NCBI RefSeq assembly: GCF_014193695.1
Contig: NZ_JACHZR010000001.1
Coordinates: 99,309-163,308 of the forward strand
DNA length: 64,000 nucleotides
From: Rhizobium sp. BK316
Lineage (GTDB): Bacteria > Pseudomonadota > Alphaproteobacteria > Rhizobiales > Rhizobiaceae
Reading direction: 5' to 3'
Under the pieces are notes generated by a model. That model saw only the letters and a program-made list of their open reading frames with translations. It made no database searches and was not told where the DNA came from. The translations under genes and the position numbers were made by a program. Position 1 is the first letter of the stretch, and every line of letters begins with the position of its first letter. Shown here one piece after another: positions 16,208 to 24,675 of the stretch.

Positions 16208-17053
16208 ATGGCAAAACGCTCTCTCAGTCGCACCATCGTACCGACCCTGCTGACATATCTCGGGCTGGCGGTCGGGCTGGTCTTCGCGGGCTTTCCGATC
16301 CTGTGGATGTTCTTCACGTCCTTGAAGTCGAACACCGAGATCTTTGCCCTCCCGCCGCGGCTGCTGCCCGACCGTTTCACCAGCGTCGCCTATCTTGCCA
16401 TCTTCAACGATCCAACGAAGGTTCGCTTCTTTCTCAACAGTTATCTCGTCGCAGGAGTGGTAACGGTTCTGACGGTGCTGATCGCCATCCTGACGGCCTA
16501 TGCTTTCAGCCGGTATTCATTCCGGCTCAAGAAAACGCTGAACGTGTTCATCATCAGCACGCAGACCGTGCCGCCGATCACGCTTTTGATCCCCTATTTC
16601 GGCATGGTCGTCGCCTTCGGCATTTTCAACACGTATTTCGCGTTGATTCTGACCTACATGGTCTTCACCCTGCCTTATGCGATCCTTCTCATGACCGGCT
16701 ATCTCAATACCCTGCCAAGGGAGCTCGATGAGGCGGTGCTTGTCGACGGCGGGTCAAGCTGGACGGCGCTGTGGCGTGTGATCATCCCGCTGTCGGTGCC
16801 TGGCATCGTCGCGACCGCGGTCTATACGTTTCTGTTGGCATGGAACGAATTCCTCTTTGCCTTGACGTTGACGAAGTCGATGGACATGCGAACCGTTCCC
16901 ATTGGTATCGAATTGCTTATGGGCCAACATGCGTTTGAGTGGAACGAGATGATGGCAATGAGCGTGCTCGGATCGCTCCCGCTTCTAGTCCTGTATCTGA
17001 TTGCGCAACGCTACTTTCTCGCGGGAATGGCTGCCGGATCGGTGAAGAGCTGA
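16208..17053 (+). CDS. Sugar ABC transporter permease (MalG-like)
   Basis: A 281-residue inner-membrane permease with six predicted membrane segments and the EAA loop ELDEAVLVDGGSSWTALWRV near residue 180. The C-terminus ends in the typical MalG-like YFLAGMAAGSVKS. It is the last gene of the DeoR-linked operon. It is followed by a long inverted repeat at 17121-17189 and then by the convergent DUF1028 gene. Confidence 0.93.
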   Translation: MAKRSLSRTIVPTLLTYLGLAVGLVFAGFPILWMFFTSLKSNTEIFALPPRLLPDRFTSVAYLAIFNDPTKVRFFLNSYLVAGVVTVLTVLIAILTAYAFSRYSFRLKKTLNVFIISTQTVPPITLLIPYFGMVVAFGIFNTYFALILTYMVFTLPYAILLMTGYLNTLPRELDEAVLVDGGSSWTALWRVIIPLSVPGIVATAVYTFLLAWNEFLFALTLTKSMDMRTVPIGIELLMGQHAFEWNEMMAMSVLGSLPLLVLYLIAQRYFLAGMAAGSVKS

Positions 17054-17120
17054 AAACGAACCATTGTCTGGCTTAGCCCAAGGCTCAGTCGAGAGACTGA
17101 TGAACTGTGGGGTACGGTGA

Positions 17121-17189
17121 TGTCACGTTGTCTGCGGCGTCATTTCAGCCGCATTACCCTTCGATCGGTAAGCCGCAGACGACATGACA
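17121..17189. repeat. Long imperfect inverted repeat between convergent genes
   Basis: TGTCACGTTGTCTGCGGC (17121-17138) and GCCGCAGACGACATGACA (17172-17189) pair at 16 of 18 positions across a 33-base loop that can form a smaller hairpin. It fills the gap between the convergent genes ending at 17053 and 17218. It may be a bidirectional terminator without a T-run, or a copy of a small rhizobial intergenic repeat; a second copy in this window was not noticed. Confidence 0.55.
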
Positions 17190-17217
17190 CTACCCAGCAA
17201 GCCACCGGCCTTGATCC

Positions 17218-17895
17218 TCATTCGTCGCCTGGGACACCGTAGGATGGCGCTGCCGAAGGGTTCAGCGCGCGGGTGACATAGGCGCTCGCCTGTGGCTGAT
17301 AGACTTCCCAAGCGCGTCCGACGGCAGCCACCGGGCAGCCATCGTCCAGCCAGTCGACCCGCAGCTCCGCATAGGGCCAGCTTTGGCTGTCGACCACGAT
17401 CAGGCCTGCTGAATGGATCGGGCCAGCCTCGCCGCCGGCGACGACGGCGGCGCTCAGCGCTGCGATCAACCGATCTCCGAGCGAGCCCGCTGAACTTTCG
17501 AACGCGCCGATCATCGCAGCCGGCACGCCATCGTTGGCCAACAAATTTCCTCCGGCGACGCAGTCCTTGCCGGACGCGGACGTCCAGATGCCGAGCGCTT
17601 TTTCGCCGGAATGGATGGCCGTCGTGCCGTTCGCATCAACAGCGAGAACCTGACGATAGTCCGGATAGGCATCGTGCTTACGGGCAGCGCTGACGGCCTC
17701 GTCCGCGTTCCCGCCATCCGCCAGCCTGTCAAGCACGAAGGGACCGAGTTCCGGGTTTGTCACATTCTGCGTGGCGACGGCACCGATGCCTGCGCGCGCC
17801 CAGGCGCATCGTGCCGCGACTGCAGGGGAGGAGGACGAGATCGCCACTCCGAACTGGCCGGTCTGCGCACAGCGCGCCACAATGGAAAACGTCAT
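17218..17895 (-). CDS. DUF1028 domain-containing protein (Ntn-hydrolase-like)
   Basis: A 225-residue DUF1028 protein. Its family start MTFSIVARCAQTGQFGVAISSSS, the GIGAVATQN and LGPFVLDRLADGG segments, and VAGGNLLAND are all recognisable. DUF1028 proteins are related to Ntn hydrolases and are often found beside RidA, M20 peptidase and amino-acid transporter genes; their reaction is not established. Here it lies 110 bases from a RidA gene on the same strand and near a flavin monooxygenase. An amide- or peptide-cleaving step in the same pathway is possible. Confidence 0.88.
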   Translation of the reverse strand: MTFSIVARCAQTGQFGVAISSSSPAVAARCAWARAGIGAVATQNVTNPELGPFVLDRLADGGNADEAVSAARKHDAYPDYRQVLAVDANGTTAIHSGEKALGIWTSASGKDCVAGGNLLANDGVPAAMIGAFESSAGSLGDRLIAALSAAVVAGGEAGPIHSAGLIVVDSQSWPYAELRVDWLDDGCPVAAVGRAWEVYQPQASAYVTRALNPSAAPSYGVPGDE

Positions 17896-18005
17896 TCAAA
17901 ACTCCTGTATCGGCGGCCTGGGTGGAGACCCTTCAGCCAATGTTTCGATGGAACGCCGACCGTCAGTCTGCCCGGTCGGCTCGTTTCGTGCGCCGTGAGC
18001 TCGCG

Positions 18006-18419
18006 TCAGTCCGGAATGACGGCCGTAGCATCAATCTCGACCAGCCATTCGGGACGGGCCAGAGCAACGACGACAAGGCCGGTGCAGACCGGGTGCACGC
18101 CCTTGATATATTCTCCCATGGTCCGATAGACCGCCTCGCGGTGGCGCACATCGGTCAGGTAGACGACAAGCTTGGTAACATGCTCCATCTTGCCGCCGGA
18201 TTCCTCGACGAGCTGCCGGATGTTCTGCATCACTTTATGGGTCTGTTCGACCGGATCGTGGCTGTCGATATTCTTGGCGGTATCGAGGTCCTGCGGGCAC
18301 TGGCCGCGCAGGAAGATCACCGTGCCGCGGGCAACGACCGCCTGGCAGAGATCGTTGTCGAGCTTCTGTTCGGGATAGGTTTCCTTGGTGTTGAACTTGC
18401 GGATGCGGGTATGCGCCAT
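18006..18419 (-). CDS. RidA family (YjgF/UK114) protein
   Basis: A 137-residue RidA-family protein. RidA members hydrolyse reactive enamine/imine intermediates made by PLP enzymes or amine oxidation. The conserved RGTVIFLRGQCPQDLDT segment and a substrate-site Arg-containing strand are present, but the final IEIDATAVIP variant of the signature suggests a specialised subfamily rather than housekeeping RidA. The start at MAHTRIRKF is chosen from GGAG six bases upstream; an ATG four codons earlier would leave that site inside the gene. With DUF1028 and a monooxygenase it may clear imines made in amine catabolism. Confidence 0.9.
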   Translation of the reverse strand: MAHTRIRKFNTKETYPEQKLDNDLCQAVVARGTVIFLRGQCPQDLDTAKNIDSHDPVEQTHKVMQNIRQLVEESGGKMEHVTKLVVYLTDVRHREAVYRTMGEYIKGVHPVCTGLVVVALARPEWLVEIDATAVIPD

Positions 18420-18488
18420 TGTCTTCTCCATCGGGTCAGGAAAGCGGTGTGTTATGCGGATGTATGCGGATGGGCCGATCGGCTTTGA

Positions 18489-19739
18489 TCAGTCCTGAGG
18501 CGCGTAAGCGAGATAGTTTTCCTGGATGAGGATGTGGTCGGCCAAATGCTTGGCGTCATGCCAGACACCCCAGATGAAGCTTGAGCCGCGACCGGAGAGC
18601 CAAGGAAGGCCGAGGAAATAGATGCCCTTTTCCGGCGAAACGCCTCTGAGGTGCTTCGGACGACCTGCTTCGTCGAAGGCGTTCACCTTCATCCAGCTAT
18701 AATCGGAGGTGAAGCCGGTGGCCCAGATGACCGTGGTGACACCGGCACCCCTGAGATCCAGTTCGACGAGCGGATTGGTGACACAGTCGACCGCGGGTCC
18801 GAGAAGGCGTGCTTCCGGTTCTTCCGGTAGATCAAGGCCGTTGCGAGCCACGAAGGCGTCGGCCTCGTCGAGCAGCGAGAGATAGTTCTGGTCGCCTCGG
18901 TCCAGATTGCGGGCAAGGTCATCGGCAAATGACAGCTTGCCCTTGTTGTAGGCGCCCGTCATGCCGACCAATACCATTCCCTGCGCCGCAAGGCGGCGAA
19001 AATCGATGGTCTCGCCACCGCGCGCGCCGCTGACGGCGATCGTGACATGTTCGGTGCCTTGGGCCTGGGGCTGCCCGTCCCATTTGCCCAGAACGCCGAG
19101 CCACCAGACGAAGTCGCGGCCGCGATAGGCGCGGGGCGGACGATCATGCGGCCCGACCGACAGATAGACCTTGCGACCGGCACGCATCAGCTCCTCGGCG
19201 ATCTGTACGCCGGAAGAGCCAGCACCGACGACGAGTACGGCGCCTTCCTGAAGTTGCTTCGGATTGCGATAGTCGCTCGAATGCATCTGGTGGACGCCGG
19301 CTTCTTTCGGGACGATCGGCGGAATGTTGGGTTTCTGGAATGGGCCGGTCGCGGCGACGACGTTGCGGGCTTCAATCACGCCGTTTGATGTCTCGATGCG
19401 AAAGCCGGGACGGCCGTCGAGCCGCTCGACACTGGTGACGTCGACACCGCAGCGGATCGGCGCATCGTATTTCCTGGCATAGGCTTCGAAATAGTCGGCG
19501 ACGCGTTCCTTGGGGACGAAGGCATCTGCGCTTCCGGGAAAGTCCATGTTGGGAAAGCGGTCGTGCCAGGCAGGCCCATTGGCGACCAGCGAATCCCAGC
19601 GCATAGAGCGCCATCGTTCGGCGATGCGGCCCCGCTCCAGAACGAGGTGCTCAACATCGTTCCTGCTGAGATGCTCGCTCATGGCGACACCGGCCTGGCC
19701 CGCCCCGACAACGAGCGTGTGAATTTTTTCGACCGACAT
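18489..19739 (-). CDS. Flavin-dependent monooxygenase (FMO/CzcO-like)
   Basis: A 416-residue FAD/NADPH oxidoreductase. The FAD-binding GAGQAG is at residues 12-17, the NADPH-binding GAGSSG is near residue 175, and the FMO-type ATGF segment (VIWATGFTSDYSW) is near residue 345. The RWRSMRWDSLVANGPAWHDRFP region after the FAD motif is typical of the CzcO/YUCCA-like branch. These enzymes oxygenate N or S atoms or make Baeyer-Villiger insertions; plant YUCCA relatives act on indole pyruvate. It is divergent from a LysR regulator and upstream of the RidA and DUF1028 genes on the same strand. Confidence 0.9.
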   Translation of the reverse strand: MSVEKIHTLVVGAGQAGVAMSEHLSRNDVEHLVLERGRIAERWRSMRWDSLVANGPAWHDRFPNMDFPGSADAFVPKERVADYFEAYARKYDAPIRCGVDVTSVERLDGRPGFRIETSNGVIEARNVVAATGPFQKPNIPPIVPKEAGVHQMHSSDYRNPKQLQEGAVLVVGAGSSGVQIAEELMRAGRKVYLSVGPHDRPPRAYRGRDFVWWLGVLGKWDGQPQAQGTEHVTIAVSGARGGETIDFRRLAAQGMVLVGMTGAYNKGKLSFADDLARNLDRGDQNYLSLLDEADAFVARNGLDLPEEPEARLLGPAVDCVTNPLVELDLRGAGVTTVIWATGFTSDYSWMKVNAFDEAGRPKHLRGVSPEKGIYFLGLPWLSGRGSSFIWGVWHDAKHLADHILIQENYLAYAPQD

Positions 19740-19995
19740 GAATAGTCCTTCTGTGGCTCACCGGATCCAGTGATCCTGCGATTGCATGTCCTTGGTCTAG
19801 CGAATGGGGTGGTTTGGGAAAATTACGATTTCCTTCAGCACTGATTAGGATTGGCGGAAGCAATGCGTCTGCGCCGTCGGTGTTTACACTTTAGCAAATG
19901 ATAAATATTGAGCATGTATTGCAGGCGCAGACTGTCCGGGGTCATGCGCCATTGGGCGCAGCCCGATCCCAGGGGCATCGGCATAAAGGTCACAT

Positions 19996-20949
19996 ATGCG
20001 GTTCACGCTTCGCCAGCTCGAATACTTCATCGCCACGGCGGAAGCTGGTTCGATCACCCTTGCGTCCGAACGCATCAGAGTTTCGCAGCCATCGATCTCG
20101 ACCGCGATTTCTCAGCTCGAGATCGAGCTCAAGACCCAGCTTTTCCTGCGGCGCCACGCGCAGGGGCTGTCTCTCACCCCGGCTGGGCAGAAGCTGCTTG
20201 CGCAGGCAAAGACCGTCATCGAAGACGTTCAATACATGTATACCGCTGCCTCGGAAGCGACCGATCAGGTACGAGGAACGCTCTCGCTCGGCTGCCTGCT
20301 GACGTTCGCGCCCATGGTCCTGCCGGAGGTCAGCCATAGTTTCAACGCGGCTTACCCCGGCGCCCATGTTCGCCCGACCGTCGCCGATCACAGCGTACTC
20401 CTGTCCAAGTTGGAGAGAGCGGAACTCGACATTGCCTTATCCTACGATCTCTCGGTTCCGGAGGGCTTTGAGTTCACGCCGCTTGCGGAGCTTCCGCCTT
20501 ACGTCCAGGTGGCGGAGACCGACCCTTTGGCGCAGCTGTCGGCCGTGACATTGGGAGAGCTGGAGAAGCACGATTTCATTCTCCTCGATCTGCCATTGTC
20601 GCGAGATTATTTTCTTGGCCTGTTTGCCGCAGCCGGCGTGACGCCGAACATCGTTGCCCAGCTCCAGCATCAGGAAGTCATACGAACGATGGTCGGCAGT
20701 CGCTATGGATATACTTTGGCGAACGTCCGGCCCAAAAACAAGGCAGCGCTCGACGGGCGACGCCTCGTTTCGTTGCGCCTTGCCGGCAATCACAAGCCGA
20801 TGCGAATTGGACTGATCCGGGTCGGTCAGCAGGTGACGACGCGCATCGTGCGAAGCTTCGAAGATCACTGCAAGAACCTGATCTCCGACAGCTATGTGCC
20901 TGGAATGGAGGCGCCCATTCTCAATCTCCGTCGGAGCCAGCCGGACTAA
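19996..20949 (+). CDS. LysR family transcriptional regulator
   Basis: A 317-residue LysR-type regulator. The N-terminal winged HTH is MRFTLRQLEYFIATAEAGSITLASERIRVSQPSISTAISQ in outline (residues 1-40), followed by the linker helix and a two-lobe effector domain beginning at LSLGCLLTFAPMVLPEV near residue 93. It is divergent from the monooxygenase gene across a 256-base gap and points towards the GH3-M20-ABC operon. It could control either side or both; classical LysR position favours the divergent monooxygenase-RidA-DUF1028 unit. Confidence 0.92.
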   Translation: MRFTLRQLEYFIATAEAGSITLASERIRVSQPSISTAISQLEIELKTQLFLRRHAQGLSLTPAGQKLLAQAKTVIEDVQYMYTAASEATDQVRGTLSLGCLLTFAPMVLPEVSHSFNAAYPGAHVRPTVADHSVLLSKLERAELDIALSYDLSVPEGFEFTPLAELPPYVQVAETDPLAQLSAVTLGELEKHDFILLDLPLSRDYFLGLFAAAGVTPNIVAQLQHQEVIRTMVGSRYGYTLANVRPKNKAALDGRRLVSLRLAGNHKPMRIGLIRVGQQVTTRIVRSFEDHCKNLISDSYVPGMEAPILNLRRSQPD

Positions 20950-21065
20950 CTCGTTTTTTTCAAAGCATCAGTTCCGAATATCCTATTTTCCTTTTTTGTC
21001 TTCGGGTGAGAGTGTGCGCGCCGTCGCCCGGCGCGCCGCCGGGCAAGTCCTATCCGGAGGTTCCC

Positions 21066-23408
21066 TTGCCCAATACTGCCGCATCCGCCGATCTACAGAT
21101 CGAGTCCGTCCTGGCCTCAATGTCAAACGAGGAAAAGGTCGATCTTCTTTCCGGCTTCGGCATGTGGAAGACGGCAGGGATCCCCGCCTATGGTATCAAG
21201 CCGATCGTCATGACCGACGGCACTTATGGCGTGCGTTATTCGATCCCGCAGATCGACGGCGATGAACGCGGCGGCATGGACATCGACGCTTTCCTTTCCG
21301 TCGTCAACCAGCGCGCAAGCGACGTCGCGGTCGCCTGGGGCGAGATGAAGCCGGCAACATGCTTCCCGAATGGTTCGGCCATGGGCAACTGCTGGGACGA
21401 AGCACTGATGCTGCGTCTCGGCGAATTGCTTGGCAAGGAATGCCGCGCGATGGGCGTGCACCTGCTGCTTGGCCCGGGCATCAATATTCGCCGCACGCCG
21501 CTGGCGGGCCGCTCCTACGAATATTATTCCGAAGATCCGTTCGTTACCGGCAAGCTTTCGGCAGCCGTGATTGAAGGCATCCAGTCGCAGGGTGTCGGCA
21601 CCTCGCTCAAGCATTTCGCCTGCAACAATTCCGAGGTGGAGCGCACCACGATGGACAGCATCGTGGAGGAGCGCGCTTTGCGCGAGATCTATCTGAAGGG
21701 TTTCGAGATTGCGATCAAGCAGTCGAAGCCGTGGACGATCATGTCCTCCTACAACCGCTTGAACGGTGTCCAGGCCTCGGAAGATCCCTGGCTTTTGAAC
21801 GAGGTCCTGCGTGGTGACTGGGGCTATGAGGGCGTCGTCGTCTCGGACTGGCATGGCATCAAGGATCGGCCGACCTCTCTGATATCGGGCGGCGACCTCG
21901 ATATGCCGGAAAGCCCGCGCCGCAAGGCTGATCTGCTGGCGGCACTCAACGCCGGTTCCGTATCTTCTGATATTGTCGATCTTTCCTGCAGGCGGATGCT
22001 GGACCTGATCGAGCTCTGCAACGAGGGCGCCTCGGCTCCGGTTCCTGTCTATACCGCCGAGCAACATCACGCCGAGGCACGGGCAATGGCAGCCGCCTCC
22101 ATGGTTCTCGCCAAAAACGAGGGACTGCTGCCGATTCGTTCCGACATGAAGACTATCCTTGTCGTTGGCCGCGATGCGGCAACGCCCGTCATCCAGGGCT
22201 CCGGATGCGCGACGACGACCCCGACCATGGTCGACCAGCCCTTGGAGGAGTTGGAAAAGGCGCTTGACGGACACCACACCATAATTGTCAGGGCGGAAGC
22301 GGACGCCGAAACCCTTGAACTCGCGGCCAAGGCCGACCTCGTCCTGGTTTATACGTCCACGGAAGGCGCCTATGACGGGGAGGGGTCGGACCGAACCACG
22401 CTCGCACTTGGTCCGGGACAGGACGAGATGATTGCCGCCCTGGCTGCCGCCTCGGAAAAGGTCGCGGTCGTAATCGCCTGCCCGGATGCGGTGGAAATGC
22501 CGTGGATTGACGCGGTTGGCGCCGTGCTCGTGACATTCTATTCCGGCCAGGCGATGGGCGGGGCTGTTGCGGACCTCGTGACCGGCAAGGTCAATCCGTC
22601 GGCGAAGCTCTCCGTCACCTTCCCCAAGCGCCTGACCGATGTCCCCGGTTTCATGCATTATCCGGGCGAGAACGGTCGCCACATATATGGTGAGAGGATT
22701 CATGTCGGTTATCGGGCCTATGATCTGCGCGAAATCGAGCCGCTGTTTGCTTTCGGTCATGGCCTGAGTTTTACGACTTTTGCCTATTCCGACCTGACGC
22801 TCTCGGCATCCGAAATCGGCCTGCACGACGAGATCAGCGTCGGCTTCACGATCACTAATACCGGCGAGCGTGCCGGCGCGGAAGTCGCGCAGCTCTACCT
22901 GCAGGCCCCCGGCAAGCGGCTGAAGCGCTCGCCCCAGGAGCTCAAGGGCTTCGCCAAGCCCATGCTGCAGCCCGGCGAAAGCAAGCGCGTCGAGATCGTG
23001 ATCAAGGGCACCGATCTGGCGGTCTGGGATCCGGCCCTCGGACGCTGGGTGCTTGAAGGCGTGGATGCCCGTATCGTCGTTGGCGCCTCGTCGCGCGACC
23101 CCAGACTTGTGGGCGACCTCACCTTGAAGCCGTCGGTCCTGCCCTTCCGCCGGCTGGCTTATGATACCCAGCCCGCCTACGTGCTTCCGAATGTGATCGC
23201 CTGCGAGCGGATCTGCGCCTATCTCACCACCCGCTGCGGCATCTCGGCGGAAGATGCGATGCGGATGCTGAACCATTGTTCCAATTCGTTCTATGGTATC
23301 TTCACATCGCTCGAACGCCGTCTGAGATTGTCGATCCCCGAGACCGAAGTCGCAGGCCTGATTGCTGACGTCAATGCAGCGATGGATGCAGCCGAGGCCG
23401 AGCTGTGA
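21066..23408 (+). CDS. Glycoside hydrolase family 3 beta-glucosidase
   Basis: A 780-residue GH3 enzyme without a signal peptide. The TTG start is chosen because GGAGG ends five bases before it; the open frame extends 20 codons further but without a site. Domain order: GH3 barrel with the KHFACNNSE motif and the nucleophile D261 in VVVSDWHG, the second alpha/beta domain, then a fibronectin-III-like domain (FTITNTGERAGAEVAQLYL). After this comes an extension of about 90 residues (from roughly LPFRRLAYDTQPAYVL) that common GH3 enzymes lack. It would remove a beta-linked sugar from an imported conjugate. The M20 gene overlaps its stop by four bases. Confidence 0.92.
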   Translation: MPNTAASADLQIESVLASMSNEEKVDLLSGFGMWKTAGIPAYGIKPIVMTDGTYGVRYSIPQIDGDERGGMDIDAFLSVVNQRASDVAVAWGEMKPATCFPNGSAMGNCWDEALMLRLGELLGKECRAMGVHLLLGPGINIRRTPLAGRSYEYYSEDPFVTGKLSAAVIEGIQSQGVGTSLKHFACNNSEVERTTMDSIVEERALREIYLKGFEIAIKQSKPWTIMSSYNRLNGVQASEDPWLLNEVLRGDWGYEGVVVSDWHGIKDRPTSLISGGDLDMPESPRRKADLLAALNAGSVSSDIVDLSCRRMLDLIELCNEGASAPVPVYTAEQHHAEARAMAAASMVLAKNEGLLPIRSDMKTILVVGRDAATPVIQGSGCATTTPTMVDQPLEELEKALDGHHTIIVRAEADAETLELAAKADLVLVYTSTEGAYDGEGSDRTTLALGPGQDEMIAALAAASEKVAVVIACPDAVEMPWIDAVGAVLVTFYSGQAMGGAVADLVTGKVNPSAKLSVTFPKRLTDVPGFMHYPGENGRHIYGERIHVGYRAYDLREIEPLFAFGHGLSFTTFAYSDLTLSASEIGLHDEISVGFTITNTGERAGAEVAQLYLQAPGKRLKRSPQELKGFAKPMLQPGESKRVEIVIKGTDLAVWDPALGRWVLEGVDARIVVGASSRDPRLVGDLTLKPSVLPFRRLAYDTQPAYVLPNVIACERICAYLTTRCGISAEDAMRMLNHCSNSFYGIFTSLERRLRLSIPETEVAGLIADVNAAMDAAEAEL

Positions 23409-24610
23409 CGCTGACGGAAGAGTGGCTTGGCCGACTGATCGCTCATCCCACGGTCAGTGCCGACACGAACCTGCCGCTGATCGACGAGATCGAGACGGCG
23501 TTGATGAAGCTCGGCGCGGTCTGTGAGCGCTTCTATGACGAGACGGGTCGAAAGGCATCGCTGCTTGCGAGGTTCGGGCCGGATGCGACCGGCGGATTGA
23601 TGCTGTCCGGCCATGTCGACGTCGTTCCGGTCGCAGGCCAGGACTGGACGGTGCCGCCATTCCAGATGACCCGGCGCGACGAGCGCCTTTACGGGCGCGG
23701 CAGTGCGGACATGAAGGGTTTCGTTGCTTCGATCATGGCGCTCACCGAGCGGCTGGAGCCTGAAACCCTTACGGCACCACTCTGGCTCGCCATTTCCTAC
23801 GACGAGGAAATCGGATGCGTCGGCGTTCGGCCGATGATCGAGGAAATCGCCGATCGCGGCATCCGCCCGGATCTGATCATGGTCGGAGAGCCGACGTCGA
23901 TGCAGCTCGGCCTGGGGCACAAGGGCAAGATGGCCTTCCGTGTCACTGCCACGGGCGTGCCCAGACATTCCGCGGAGGCGCCGCTGGCGCTCAACGCTCT
24001 TCATCTGGCGACGGATTTCATTGCCGGCATCCGCAAGCTGCAGGATGAGATTACGGCCAGGGGGCCGCGCGAGGCTGGATATTCGATACCCCACGCAACC
24101 GTTCATGTCGGTAAGCTTTCCGGCGGTACCGCTGTCAACCTGGTGCCCGATCGCGCCGAATTGCTGATGGAATGCCGGTTGATGGCGGCGGATGATCCCT
24201 TGGCCATGGCCGAACGAATCCGAAAGATCGCGGCCGCTGCCGTTGCCCCGCATCGGGCAAGGTTCCCAGAGGCTGCAATCGAGGTGGAAGACAGCGGCAG
24301 CTATCCGGGCCTGGCGACCGAGAGCGATGATCCCGCGGTGCAAGATTTTGCATCCTGTCTGCCGGAGGGTACGCCCGAATGCCGAGTGAGTTTCGGTACG
24401 GAAGGCGGATTATTTGCGCAGGCGCTCGAGGTTCCTGTCGTGATCTGCGGGCCGGGTAACATGGAGCAGGGCCATCGGCCGGACGAGTTCATCGAGACGA
24501 GCCAGCTTGCCGCATGCGACAGCCTGCTTCTTGAGATTGTTCATCGGTTCTGCCGTGGCAGCGAAAAGATTGCTTCGCATGTCCCAAAGCAGATGAACGG
24601 AAAATTGTAA
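23405..24610 (+). CDS. M20 family deacylase (ArgE/acetylornithine deacetylase-like)
   Basis: A 401-residue metallo-hydrolase of the M20 family. Zinc-site motifs are in order: SGHVDVVP near residue 77, GRGSADMKGF near residue 100, the DEEIGC pair near residue 140, GEPT near residue 163 and a C-terminal His (EQGHRPDE). ArgE-like members remove N-acyl groups from amino acids; N-acyl amino acid conjugates are a broad substrate class. It starts with GTG overlapping the GH3 stop (GTGA), so the two enzymes are coupled. It is not the arginine-biosynthesis enzyme by context. Confidence 0.9.
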   Translation: MTLTEEWLGRLIAHPTVSADTNLPLIDEIETALMKLGAVCERFYDETGRKASLLARFGPDATGGLMLSGHVDVVPVAGQDWTVPPFQMTRRDERLYGRGSADMKGFVASIMALTERLEPETLTAPLWLAISYDEEIGCVGVRPMIEEIADRGIRPDLIMVGEPTSMQLGLGHKGKMAFRVTATGVPRHSAEAPLALNALHLATDFIAGIRKLQDEITARGPREAGYSIPHATVHVGKLSGGTAVNLVPDRAELLMECRLMAADDPLAMAERIRKIAAAAVAPHRARFPEAAIEVEDSGSYPGLATESDDPAVQDFASCLPEGTPECRVSFGTEGGLFAQALEVPVVICGPGNMEQGHRPDEFIETSQLAACDSLLLEIVHRFCRGSEKIASHVPKQMNGKL

Positions 24611-24675
24611 TTTACCGAAGCCGCACCGTTGGGAAATGTAGGCTGATAAATATCAAAACGAACCCGGAGGGTACT

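Noticed and set aside
21123..23276. 717-codon open frame on the minus strand opposite the GH3 gene
   Set aside because: It is a GC-rich antisense shadow. The plus strand has clear GH3 motifs, and the minus translation has no recognisable domain.
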